NCBI GenBank assembly: GCA_030606335.1
Contig: JAUWGP010000011.1
Span: forward strand, 1-64,000
DNA from: Caldifarciminota bacterium
GTDB lineage: Bacteria; Hydrothermota; UBA3073
Direction: 5' to 3'
Length of the DNA stretch: 64,000 nucleotides
The notes under the pieces are model-generated. The model saw nothing but the letters and a program-made list of their open reading frames with translations. It did not search any database and had not been told where the DNA came from. This document shows positions 1 to 8,307 of this stretch, piece after piece. Within the stretch, counting starts at the first letter, position 1. The number at the start of each line of letters is the position of its first letter. The position numbers and the translations under genes are program-made.

Positions 1-39
1 AGTGGTAAGAGAGAAACAACGATAAATTTCACGATACAT
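1..39 (-). CDS. possible 5' end of a CDS running off the left edge (MYREIYRCFSLTT...)
   Basis: ATG on minus strand at 39..37, GGGG-rich stretch just upstream, downstream of a promoter-like motif at 84-112; only 13 codons visible. Confidence 0.3.
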   Translation of the reverse strand, partial: MYREIYRCFSLTT

Positions 40-83
40 ATTAATCCCCGGTAATACCCCAGCTTTTTCTATTATTCACTCTC

Positions 84-112
84 ATTATAGCACTAAATAG
101 AGGAAAAATCAA
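84..112 (-). promoter_or_regulatory. sigma70-like promoter TTGATT-17bp-TATAAT (minus strand)
   Basis: plus strand ATTATA(84-89) and AATCAA(107-112) with 17 nt between; directed to the left edge. Confidence 0.5.
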
Positions 113-633
113 GAAAAATCTTGCCTGAGTGTCTGAATTTTAAAATGGGGGTCAGGCTAAGAAATAAGATTTAGGTAATAGAAAAACATAAATTTAAACA
201 GCTTATTGAAACTATACTTTATAGTATATCTATTGTTTTATTAGACTGTTTTTTTAGTTATTTCTTATTTCTGAGTCTGATACCTTTGTTGTTTATTGTA
301 AAAATTTTTGCAAAGGATATCGAGACTAGGAAGTCTCTCCTTCTTGAGATGGTAGGGATGTCGAGACTGTATATTGGTGTCAATTCACAGTAAGGCCTTA
401 TAATGTACTTGCTTATGATAATGCTTTTGCTTCTTGATAAAGCACTCTTTTTCTAGTAATCAGAATTATAAAAAAGGGGACAGGCTACCGAGCTACAGGG
501 GAAAACAAAATCTCTTTTCAATTTTTCTTTTCTTAGCAACTCGGTTAACCTCAGTGTCTCTCATCTCCATTACTTCTCACATGTCCATACTTTTGTACTT
601 ACAAATACTTCACAAACTCCTCCATATTTAGAC

Positions 634-896
634 CAACATCTTTTAGAATCTTGTGAAGTACTCCTTTACTTACATCCTTTCCTTTGTGAATCGGGGGGGA
701 CAGCTCTTTCGAGGGGAACTGGCTCTCCAAGAGATTTCCTTGCTTCTATATGAAGCCTCATAGCATCCTTTATATTAGCGATTGCTTCCTCATAAGTATT
801 TCCCTGAGTATAGCATCCCTGTAAAGCAGGACAAGAAGCTACATAAATTCCATCTTCGTCTTGCTCCAAGACTATAGTATATTTATACTTACACAT
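634..896 (-). pseudogene. HicB antitoxin N-terminal part (ORF 666-896) plus out-of-frame HicA C-terminal remnant (about 634-700)
   Basis: ORF YTIVLEQDEDGIYVASCPALQGCYTQGNTYEEAIANIKDAM is HicB-like; overlapping -1/+1 frame reads PIHKGKDVSKGVLHKILKDVGLNMEEFVKYL*, HicA C-terminus-like; C7 tract at the junction. Confidence 0.65.
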
Positions 897-1023
897 TACT
901 GATATCTCTTAAAATTATTTTCAGATGTAAAAATACTAACAATCAAAATACAAATTAAGATTTATTTACAAAAAAGATTCTCCCCACCTATCAGTATACA
1001 GGCAACTGAGCTACAGGGGCAAA

Positions 1024-1096
1024 TACCGGCGACGGGACTCGAACCCATGACACCCTGATCCACAGTCAGGTGCTCTTCCATCTGAGCTACGCCGGC
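1024..1096 (-). tRNA. tRNA-His (anticodon GTG)
   Basis: cloverleaf: GCCGGCG TA GCTC-AGATGGAA-GAGC A CCTGA-CTGTGGA-TCAGG ... ATGGG-TTCGAGT-CCCGT CGCCGGT A. Confidence 0.92.
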
Positions 1097-1822
1097 TTAC
1101 ATCACCATGCCCCCATCAATATTTATAACCTGACCGGTTATATAGGAGGCAGACTCAGAAACAAGGAAAAGAACAAGATTGGCAATATCATCTGGTGTTC
1201 CAAATCTTCCCATCGGGATTGTTTTGAGATATACCTCTTTCACTGTATCTGGAAGTTTCTTCGTCATCTCTGTCTCAATGAATCCCGGTGCAATCGAATT
1301 GACTGTAATACCACGTGTGGCTACCTCTCTTGCCACAGATTTAGCAAATCCAATAATTCCAGCTTTGGATGCTGCATAGTTTGCCTGACCCTTATTACCA
1401 ATAACACCTATGATAGATGATAGATTTACTATCCTTCCCCACCTATTTTTTATCATTGACGGTAATACGGCATGTGTAGTATTATAGACACTTTTTAGAT
1501 TCACCTTAAGCACAGTATCGAATTCTTCTTCCTTCATTCTCAAGAGTAAGTTATCTCTTGTTATACCAGCATTATTAATTAATATATCTATTTTCCCATG
1601 TTCTTCCAGCACATCCTTTGTATTTTTTTTAACATCTAAAAAACTCGAGACATCAACCTTCATAAATTTACATCCAATCTCCTCTGCTGTCCTTATTCCG
1701 TCTTCATCACAAATATCCCATATAATAACCTCAGACATCTGCTTCACAAGAGAGGCAGCTATAGACTTTCCTATACCTCTTGCTCCACCAGTTACTATAC
1801 TAATTTTACCCTTAAGTTCCAT
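1097..1822 (-). CDS. fabG: 3-oxoacyl-ACP reductase
   Basis: SDR: TGGARGIG, NNAG, S/YAASK; C-terminal YITGQVINIDGGMVM. Confidence 0.92.
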   Translation of the reverse strand: MELKGKISIVTGGARGIGKSIAASLVKQMSEVIIWDICDEDGIRTAEEIGCKFMKVDVSSFLDVKKNTKDVLEEHGKIDILINNAGITRDNLLLRMKEEEFDTVLKVNLKSVYNTTHAVLPSMIKNRWGRIVNLSSIIGVIGNKGQANYAASKAGIIGFAKSVAREVATRGITVNSIAPGFIETEMTKKLPDTVKEVYLKTIPMGRFGTPDDIANLVLFLVSESASYITGQVINIDGGMVM

Positions 1823-2059
1823 ACTTAATATATTAAGATTAGAGAATTTCCAGAACTCTCGTGATGACAGACAATATGAAACCTTTCATCGTGTCTGATA
1901 GCATGGTAATCTCATTTTTCTATAACTATCAACCCTTAAATGCGATTGCTTCGTCGTACTTTTTGATGGACAACTGACTCCTCGCAATGACTGAAAGTAG
2001 TGTGTCATTATGAGAACTTCTGGGCAATAAAACTCTTATTTACCCCGCAATTACTCTGT

Positions 2060-2088
2060 ATTATAACATAGCTTTCAAAAAATGTCAA
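2060..2088 (-). promoter_or_regulatory. consensus sigma70-type promoter TTGACA-17bp-TATAAT toward fabG/tRNA-His
   Basis: plus strand ATTATA 2060-2065, TGTCAA 2083-2088, exact hexamers, 17-bp spacer. Confidence 0.8.
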
Positions 2089-2104
2089 TTAAAAAATTTT
2101 AGCC

Positions 2105-2746
2105 TTAAATTCTAAACTTTGGTGTATTTAAAAGAGCAAGAGATTGTTCTTCATCTGTCAGAGAACCTTCTGAAAATTCAATCCCTCTGTTAAACAATAC
2201 TAACTTATATTTATCTATAACATCCTCTCTGTCTGCTTTAACAGACAAACTTCCTTGAAGAAGGATCATATCATCTTCCCTCCACTGTGCGTTTCCCATA
2301 ATTTTTCTGCCACCCGATACCATCTCGTATCTGCTTGTAGATTTAAGGCAGAGTGGAGATTTAAGATTTCCTGATTCTGCTTTAACCATCTCTGCATCTA
2401 TTCCTACAGACCTCAATGTGTCAACAAGTAGATGTGACGACCTCATATACGTTTTAAGAACATTACCTCCGAACACAGGATCATCTATTCTACATATAAT
2501 GCTGAAAGAAAGATCGTTCTTATGGATAACCGCCCTGCCACCAGTCGGTCTTCGTACGAGATAGTATTTAATATTAGATAAAGTTTCTGGGTTTTGAATT
2601 CTCCCAATACTTATGCAAGGAGGTTCAAACCAGAAGAAACGAATAGTAGGAGGGACGTTGGATATTTTAAAATTCTCGAAAATAGCAGAATCCACCGCCA
2701 TATTATATGCACCTTCTTGAGCACCTGAAATTATTAGACGGTACAT
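2105..2746 (-). CDS. lipoate-protein ligase A / octanoyltransferase family protein
   Basis: MYRLIISGAQEGAYNMAVD, RRPTGGRAVIHKNDLSFSI, motif typical of BPL/LplA family. Confidence 0.85.
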   Translation of the reverse strand: MYRLIISGAQEGAYNMAVDSAIFENFKISNVPPTIRFFWFEPPCISIGRIQNPETLSNIKYYLVRRPTGGRAVIHKNDLSFSIICRIDDPVFGGNVLKTYMRSSHLLVDTLRSVGIDAEMVKAESGNLKSPLCLKSTSRYEMVSGGRKIMGNAQWREDDMILLQGSLSVKADREDVIDKYKLVLFNRGIEFSEGSLTDEEQSLALLNTPKFRI

Positions 2747-2856
2747 ATATCTAATTCAAAGATAAAACGAAAAAATTAAGATAGTTATAAAACAAATACC
2801 AATACCAATTTGGGTGTAATTTGCAGAGCAGTCTTTTATTGTTTGAACTTCAGTAA

Positions 2857-3303
2857 TTACATGCTCTCTAAACTTCGGAATTTTTCTACAAATAATTGGG
2901 GTGTGTCACAGTTGATAAGTTCTTTTAGATTTTTAGTTTTCTCTGTTACTTTCATAAGTTTTGCCAGTATGTTTATGTACAATTTTGTCTCACTCTTGGG
3001 GGCAAGTATAAGGAAAATAAGTTTGGCAGGTTTTCCATCCAGGGCATCGAACTCAATACCTTCTTTTGAAACACCAACCAGAAGTGTCATTGCGGGTACA
3101 CCATCTATTCTTGCATGTGGAATAGCAAGCCCATTACCAAATCCTGTTGACTCAAGTTCCTCTCTCTTCATTATACCCTGGAGTATGCTTCCTTTATCTA
3201 AACCTTTAGACGCAAGAAGATGCTTTAAAATACCTTTCTTACTTTTTGCCTTAAGACCTATTATTATGTTTTCTTCTATCAGATACTCTGATACGTTTAT
3301 CAT
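2857..3303 (-). CDS. PTS EIIA (fructose/nitrogen type) domain protein
   Basis: STGFGNGLAIPHARIDGV with conserved His; LIFLILAPKSETKLYINILAKL. Confidence 0.85.
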   Translation of the reverse strand: MINVSEYLIEENIIIGLKAKSKKGILKHLLASKGLDKGSILQGIMKREELESTGFGNGLAIPHARIDGVPAMTLLVGVSKEGIEFDALDGKPAKLIFLILAPKSETKLYINILAKLMKVTEKTKNLKELINCDTPQLFVEKFRSLESM

Positions 3304-3396
3304 AAAACCTCCATAGAAAATATGATGAAATTTATTAACTTTTAATCCCAGGACCCCGCATTTGTGTGGTGCCCCGAAGCCTGCGGCTACTATTTT

Positions 3397-3447
3397 GGAG
3401 TGCTGTGACCATGTTACAGTGATGCATTAACACGGTTAATGCACTCC
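3397..3447. repeat. two-hairpin palindromic element, GGAGTGC...GCACTCC
   Basis: GGAGTGC TGTGACCATGTTACA gTGATGCATTAACACGGTTAATGCACTCC; same layout at 51703, 58770, partial at 53806. Confidence 0.75.
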
Positions 3448-3503
3448 ATAGAATACTCTACGGGGTAATTGTATACCCTGTCAAGGCGGGGTACTCCAAA
3501 AAG

Positions 3504-4181
3504 CTATCGCCTCTCGTAATCTTTATCCAATTTAAATGGGTTAAAATTCGTATGGTAATCGTAGACATCAATGCCTTCTTTTCTCTTTAAGAAAGCAACT
3601 ATTATATATGTGAATGGGGTAAAGAGCACCTCGAAACCTGTCTTGAAAATATAATTGGATATTATAACAGAAAGAAGTAGAGAGTTGGGGATTTTACCGA
3701 AAAAAGCAAGTGCGCAAAATATTGCAGTATCAATACCTTCGGCAACCATGGTTGAAGAAATAGTCCTTGTAAACAGCCATCTTCCCCTGGTTGCAATTTT
3801 CATTTTAGCCATTAAAAAGGAATTTGTAAACTCTCCACACCAGTAGGCAATCAGGCTGGCAAAGACGATCCTTGGTATCCAACCAATAATTGCTTCATAT
3901 GCCTGCTGATTTCCCCATCCTAAAGCTGGAGGAAGCTTTCCAACTACAATAAATACAAATGCTGCTAAAAAGTTTGCTGCAAATCCTGCCCATATCGTCC
4001 TTCTCGCTTTTTTATATCCGTAAACCTCGGTTAATATATCACCAAGGATATACACAACTGGAAAAAGGATGGTGCCACCATCAAAAGTAAATGGTCCAAA
4101 ATTCAGTATCTTTGCAGAAACTACATTTGACACAAGCAAAACTGTGACGAATAGTATAATAATGAAATCATAGTATTTCAT
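3504..4181 (-). CDS. queuosine precursor transporter (VUT/YhhQ family)
   Basis: FTFDGGTILFPVVYILGDILTEVYGYKKARRTIWAGF; multiple TM segments. Confidence 0.88.
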   Translation of the reverse strand: MKYYDFIIILFVTVLLVSNVVSAKILNFGPFTFDGGTILFPVVYILGDILTEVYGYKKARRTIWAGFAANFLAAFVFIVVGKLPPALGWGNQQAYEAIIGWIPRIVFASLIAYWCGEFTNSFLMAKMKIATRGRWLFTRTISSTMVAEGIDTAIFCALAFFGKIPNSLLLSVIISNYIFKTGFEVLFTPFTYIIVAFLKRKEGIDVYDYHTNFNPFKLDKDYERR

Positions 4182-4259
4182 AGAGTACCTTATCTATCAG
4201 TGAATTTCTATAAAGCGACGAAAGTGTATTGAGATCGAATTTTAGCGTATTTTCTCGAT

Positions 4260-5753
4260 TCATCGTCTTAAAAAATCCAGAAACGGCTCCAATTTCCTTT
4301 TCCTGTTTTTATGACGAAGCTTTCTCACAGCCTTCTGCTCGATCTGTCTAACCCGTTCTCTTGTAACTTCAAACATATTTCCAACCTCCTCAAGCGTACG
4401 CGGGATACCGTCTATGAGACCAAATCTCATCTCAATTACCTCTTTCTCTTTATCTGTTAATGTATTAAGAATCTCGTAAATTTTACTCTTTAGAAACATC
4501 ATCCCGACTTCTTCTGCAGGAGAACCAGTGTTTTCATCAGCAATAAAATCTCCAAAGAAAGAGTCCTCATCACTACCAACTGGCTTGTCAAGAGAAATTG
4601 TATCTTGCGCAATCTGATAAACGGTTCTTATCTTCCTTTCCGAAACTCCAAGAGAGCCTGCCAGCTCCTCTGTGGTGGGTTCTCGTCCATGCTTCTGTAT
4701 AAACCGCTTTGTGGTCTTTAGAACACGATGTGAGAGCTCCAACATATGCACAGGAATACGGATTGTCCGTGATTGATCAGCAATTGCTCTTGAAATTGCC
4801 TGTCTTATCCACCAGGTTGCATAAGTAGAGAACTTATATCCCTTACGATAGTTAAACTTTGTAACAGCCTTTATCAAACCGTTATTGCCCTCCTGAATAA
4901 GGTCGTCAAATTCTAATCCCCTTCCAGTATATTTTCTTGCTATAGATACTACCAATCTAACATTTGCATTCACCATCGACTCTTTGGCTTCTTCTACTGC
5001 TTTTTGATGGCTCTTTATCCTCTTTATTAGCAAAGGAAGATCCTCGATTTTTCTTCCCAATATTGCCTCTACTTCACACTCGCATGATTCATTTCCCTTT
5101 AGTTCTTCCAGATACTCCTCCAGTGTGCTCACAATCTCATCAAGATATAAAAAATGCAGACCAAGTTCGAATACTATCTTCTTCACCTCTTCTTTCCTTT
5201 TCTCTATCTCTTTATACCCTCCCATGTGATAAAGGGTTAGTATACCTGTTCTCTTCCAATCAATTTCATCAAGGTATGATATTATTTTTTCTTTTTCCTT
5301 TTGCAACTCACGCTTGGTGGGCTCCACGATACCTATCCTTACAAATTCATCTGGTGGAATCCTGTTTGACATAATCATTTCTCGGTATGATAACAGCTTA
5401 TCAATGGCAACAAGTGTTGAAAATGCAGCCCGTGTAATTTGTTCATATCCATACTCTATGATCTTAGAAAACCCGATCTCTTCATCCTTCCTGAGGAGAA
5501 CAGATCTGGACATCTCCTTCAAATATATCTTAGTCGGATCCTCAATTCTATCACTCATAACAGGTAGCTCTTTTATTCCTTTTTCTTCATCCTTTTCAAT
5601 AATGGTTACACCATGTTCTCGCAGATTTGATATAATCTTATCTATATCACCAGGGCCTATTAGCTCTGTTGGAAGCAATTTATTAAGTTCTGCATATGTC
5701 AGTTTACCCTTTTTGTCAGCAAATTTGAGAATCCTATCATAGTTAATATTCAT
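4260..5753 (-). CDS. rpoD: RNA polymerase primary sigma factor
   Basis: RKYTGRGLEFDDLIQEGNNGLIKAVTKFNYRKGYKFSTYATWWIRQAI; start placed at MNINYDRILKF preceded by AGGAGG rather than the longer ORF start (5849). Confidence 0.93.
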   Translation of the reverse strand: MNINYDRILKFADKKGKLTYAELNKLLPTELIGPGDIDKIISNLREHGVTIIEKDEEKGIKELPVMSDRIEDPTKIYLKEMSRSVLLRKDEEIGFSKIIEYGYEQITRAAFSTLVAIDKLLSYREMIMSNRIPPDEFVRIGIVEPTKRELQKEKEKIISYLDEIDWKRTGILTLYHMGGYKEIEKRKEEVKKIVFELGLHFLYLDEIVSTLEEYLEELKGNESCECEVEAILGRKIEDLPLLIKRIKSHQKAVEEAKESMVNANVRLVVSIARKYTGRGLEFDDLIQEGNNGLIKAVTKFNYRKGYKFSTYATWWIRQAISRAIADQSRTIRIPVHMLELSHRVLKTTKRFIQKHGREPTTEELAGSLGVSERKIRTVYQIAQDTISLDKPVGSDEDSFFGDFIADENTGSPAEEVGMMFLKSKIYEILNTLTDKEKEVIEMRFGLIDGIPRTLEEVGNMFEVTRERVRQIEQKAVRKLRHKNRKRKLEPFLDFLRR

Positions 5754-6043
5754 TGAACCTCCTGTTACTTCAAATCTTATGTTACTATTAACCACAGAGG
5801 TCACAGAGATTAAAAATTTTTTTTCTTCTCTGTGCTCTCTCTTAAGCACCGTATTTTACTAAATCATGTAATAGAACCAAAAATAGTAATCTCCTTAGTC
5901 TTATAGTGTCGCTGCTTTTGAGATAAAACCTGAATTATTTGAAGAATCCTGTGAAAAAGTTCTCAAAATTATCATTCCCTATTTTGGAGCACACAGAGTA
6001 AGGTATCTTATTTATTGGTATAACTTCGTGTTCTCTGAGGTTC

Positions 6044-6105
6044 CCCTGTTAAATAAAGTACCAGGAGTGATTAGTTGTACTTAATTTTGTAAATATTTAA
6101 CAGGG
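6044..6105 (+). repeat. 62-bp element with 12-bp terminal inverted repeats CCCTGTTAAATA/TATTTAACAGGG
   Basis: left arm 6044-6055, right arm 6094-6105; further copies at 10923-10984, 19669-19721, 56078-56139, 56345-56373. Confidence 0.85.
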
Positions 6106-6166
6106 TGAATCTGTGGTTTATTCATAAAATTAACACAACCATTCCAAAAAGATATTAAAATTCTTT

Positions 6167-7819
6167 TTATTTACCTTCTATTGACCTACGCCGCATTTTC
6201 TCATATTCTAAAAGTAACTCTTTCACGCTTTCATTATTCTTCTCCATCCTTCTTATTGTCTCTCTCATATTTCGAAGATTACTTTTCATGTCCCAGTTTT
6301 TTACTTTCCTTATAAGATAATTCACTTGCTCCAGATCCATACCTTCTTCCCTCACTGAAAGTAGAATATTTCCCACTATACTCCTTAAATCTGGTTCCAA
6401 CATCTCCATTATTCCTTCAGGGTCAACATGGTCTCTATCAATTATCTCTCTAATTACAGGAGTTTGTATTACTTTCTCTTCCTTCTTTATGTTATCCCAT
6501 ACTGATTCATACTTCAATGCAAAACCTAAAATCTCCGCCTCTGCCCTACACCTAATATTTATAGTACTTGAGGGGACTTTTCTATTTATCGTGCCAACAT
6601 CTGAGCCTGCAAGCAATGATTTACTTATATCAAGTCTCTTCGAGGCTTCAGATGTCCATACTTCCCTCTTTATAGGGTCTCTTATAAGGTTTAGTGTCCT
6701 TTTTACCTCACTTATTAAAACGATTTTATCCTCTGGATTGTCTACTTTTTTGGTGTTTATAATAAATTCAAGAAAATCTACAGTATTTCTCAGAAAACCC
6801 TCGTAATCAATACCCTTTTCTCTGACAAATGAATCCGGGTCATATCCTGATGCAATAACAGCTATTCTTACATCAAGGGTATGTCTTAACAATATATCTA
6901 TTGCCCTTCTTGACGACTTCAATCCTGCCTCATCTGAATCGTAAAACATAACCACCTTTTTTGCATATCTCGCCAGAAGGTTTGTCTGTCCGTCTGTTAG
7001 AGATGTACCCAATGAAGCAACCACATTTTTTACACCCGCTTGCCATACCGACAAAAGATCAATGTTGCCCTCAACTAAAATGGCTGTCTTTTCTTTTCTT
7101 ATATCCCCTTTTGTCTGATACAATCCATAAAGTGAATACGATTTCTTATACACCTCGGTATCTGGTGAGTTCATATATTTAGGCTGTCCTTCGTCTATAA
7201 TCCTGCTTCCGAAACCTATAACCCTGCCTCCTGTATTGAAAACTGGAAACATAATCCTCTTTTTGAATTTGTCGAGTCCATCCTTAACAAGTCCAGCCTT
7301 ATTTAGTAATTCCAGTTTTATATTCTTCTTTTCTGCTGCCTTGACAAGATATTTCTGCGATATCGGTGCATAGCCTAATTTGAAGGCAACTATTGTATTA
7401 TCATCTATTTTCCTATTCTCAAGATATGCACGGCCTGGTCTACCTCGAGATGCCTCAAGTAAGGTTTTATGATATAATTGACTTGCATATTCCAGAACTT
7501 TAAGTATATCTACATTTTTCTCTTCTTCTCCCTCAATCTCTATTCCTGCTCTTTCCGCAAGAAATTTAATCGCTTCAGGGAAGGTCATTCCCCTGTAATC
7601 CATTAAAAAAGTAATAACATTCCCGCTTTTTCCACATCCAAAACAGTGATAGATTCCTTTTTCTGGTGAAACAAAGAAACTCGGGGTTTTTTCAGTATGA
7701 AATGGACATTTTGTTTTAAAGTTTTCCCCCGATTTCTTTATATCCAGAAAATCCCCTATAACATCCTCTATCGGGTTTTCATCCCTCACTCTATTTAATG
7801 TCTCTTCACTGAAACGCAT
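6167..7819 (-). CDS. dnaG: DNA primase
   Basis: CPFHTEKTPSFFVSPEKGIYHCFGCGKSGNVITFLM zinc finger; TOPRIM EGNIDLLS...YDSDEAG. Confidence 0.95.
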   Translation of the reverse strand: MRFSEETLNRVRDENPIEDVIGDFLDIKKSGENFKTKCPFHTEKTPSFFVSPEKGIYHCFGCGKSGNVITFLMDYRGMTFPEAIKFLAERAGIEIEGEEEKNVDILKVLEYASQLYHKTLLEASRGRPGRAYLENRKIDDNTIVAFKLGYAPISQKYLVKAAEKKNIKLELLNKAGLVKDGLDKFKKRIMFPVFNTGGRVIGFGSRIIDEGQPKYMNSPDTEVYKKSYSLYGLYQTKGDIRKEKTAILVEGNIDLLSVWQAGVKNVVASLGTSLTDGQTNLLARYAKKVVMFYDSDEAGLKSSRRAIDILLRHTLDVRIAVIASGYDPDSFVREKGIDYEGFLRNTVDFLEFIINTKKVDNPEDKIVLISEVKRTLNLIRDPIKREVWTSEASKRLDISKSLLAGSDVGTINRKVPSSTINIRCRAEAEILGFALKYESVWDNIKKEEKVIQTPVIREIIDRDHVDPEGIMEMLEPDLRSIVGNILLSVREEGMDLEQVNYLIRKVKNWDMKSNLRNMRETIRRMEKNNESVKELLLEYEKMRRRSIEGK

Positions 7820-7834
7820 AAAAGATTATAGATT

Positions 7835-8248
7835 TTAGTAATTAGAATCTAACCCTTTCTCTTTTACAAAATACGGTCTTTTGTGATGTCTTTCTACTGA
7901 CTCTATAAAACCGAAAAGCATTTTATTTAGCTCTGAATAGTCATTCATTAATGTAGTAAATACCTCATTGTCTGATAGTGAACCTGTTTCATGTAAAAAC
8001 TCCAGATGCTCTACGGTTTCCAGACTTGAGCCGTAACTTCGGTACAGATAATGAAGATACTCGTTTTTATACTTTCTGAAGGCGTATCCTTCGACAATAT
8101 TACTTGATACTGATTTCGAAGATTTTCTACATTGGCTACCTTCCTCAAATAATTCAAATTTTGGCAGCGATAGTGTCATCTTGTGGACCATTATTGCCAA
8201 GTTGTGCGACAACTCGTATATTTTCAGAGTCTTGTATCCTTTTTCCAT
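7835..8248 (-). CDS. four-helix bundle protein (S23 / 23S rRNA-IVS protein family)
   Basis: YELSHNLAIMVHKMTLSLPKFELFEEGSQCRKSSKSVSSNIVEGYAFRKYKNEYLHYLYRSYGSSLETVEHL; start chosen at MEKGYKT. Confidence 0.88.
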   Translation of the reverse strand: MEKGYKTLKIYELSHNLAIMVHKMTLSLPKFELFEEGSQCRKSSKSVSSNIVEGYAFRKYKNEYLHYLYRSYGSSLETVEHLEFLHETGSLSDNEVFTTLMNDYSELNKMLFGFIESVERHHKRPYFVKEKGLDSNY

Positions 8249-8277
8249 ATATCCCCCTCTCAAACCAGAAAACCACA

Positions 8278-8305
8278 ATCTACAATCTGAAATCTACAAT
8301 CTGAA
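8278..8305. repeat. period-7 tandem array (ATCTACA ATCTGAA)x2
   Basis: read directly. Confidence 0.85.
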
Positions 8306-8307
8306 AT

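Noticed and set aside
434-631. 65-aa ORF on plus strand
   Set aside because: No family resemblance, lies over the tRNA-like remnant; likely non-coding
1070-1420. 116-aa plus-strand ORF antisense to fabG
   Set aside because: Entirely antisense to a strong conserved CDS and covers the tRNA-His end; shadow ORF
2810-3316. 168-aa plus ORF opposite the EIIA gene
   Set aside because: Antisense to recognisable EIIA; low plausibility
4182-4259. Looked for a preQ1 riboswitch ahead of the queuosine-precursor transporter
   Set aside because: Short gap after rpoD without a recognisable preQ1 aptamer motif
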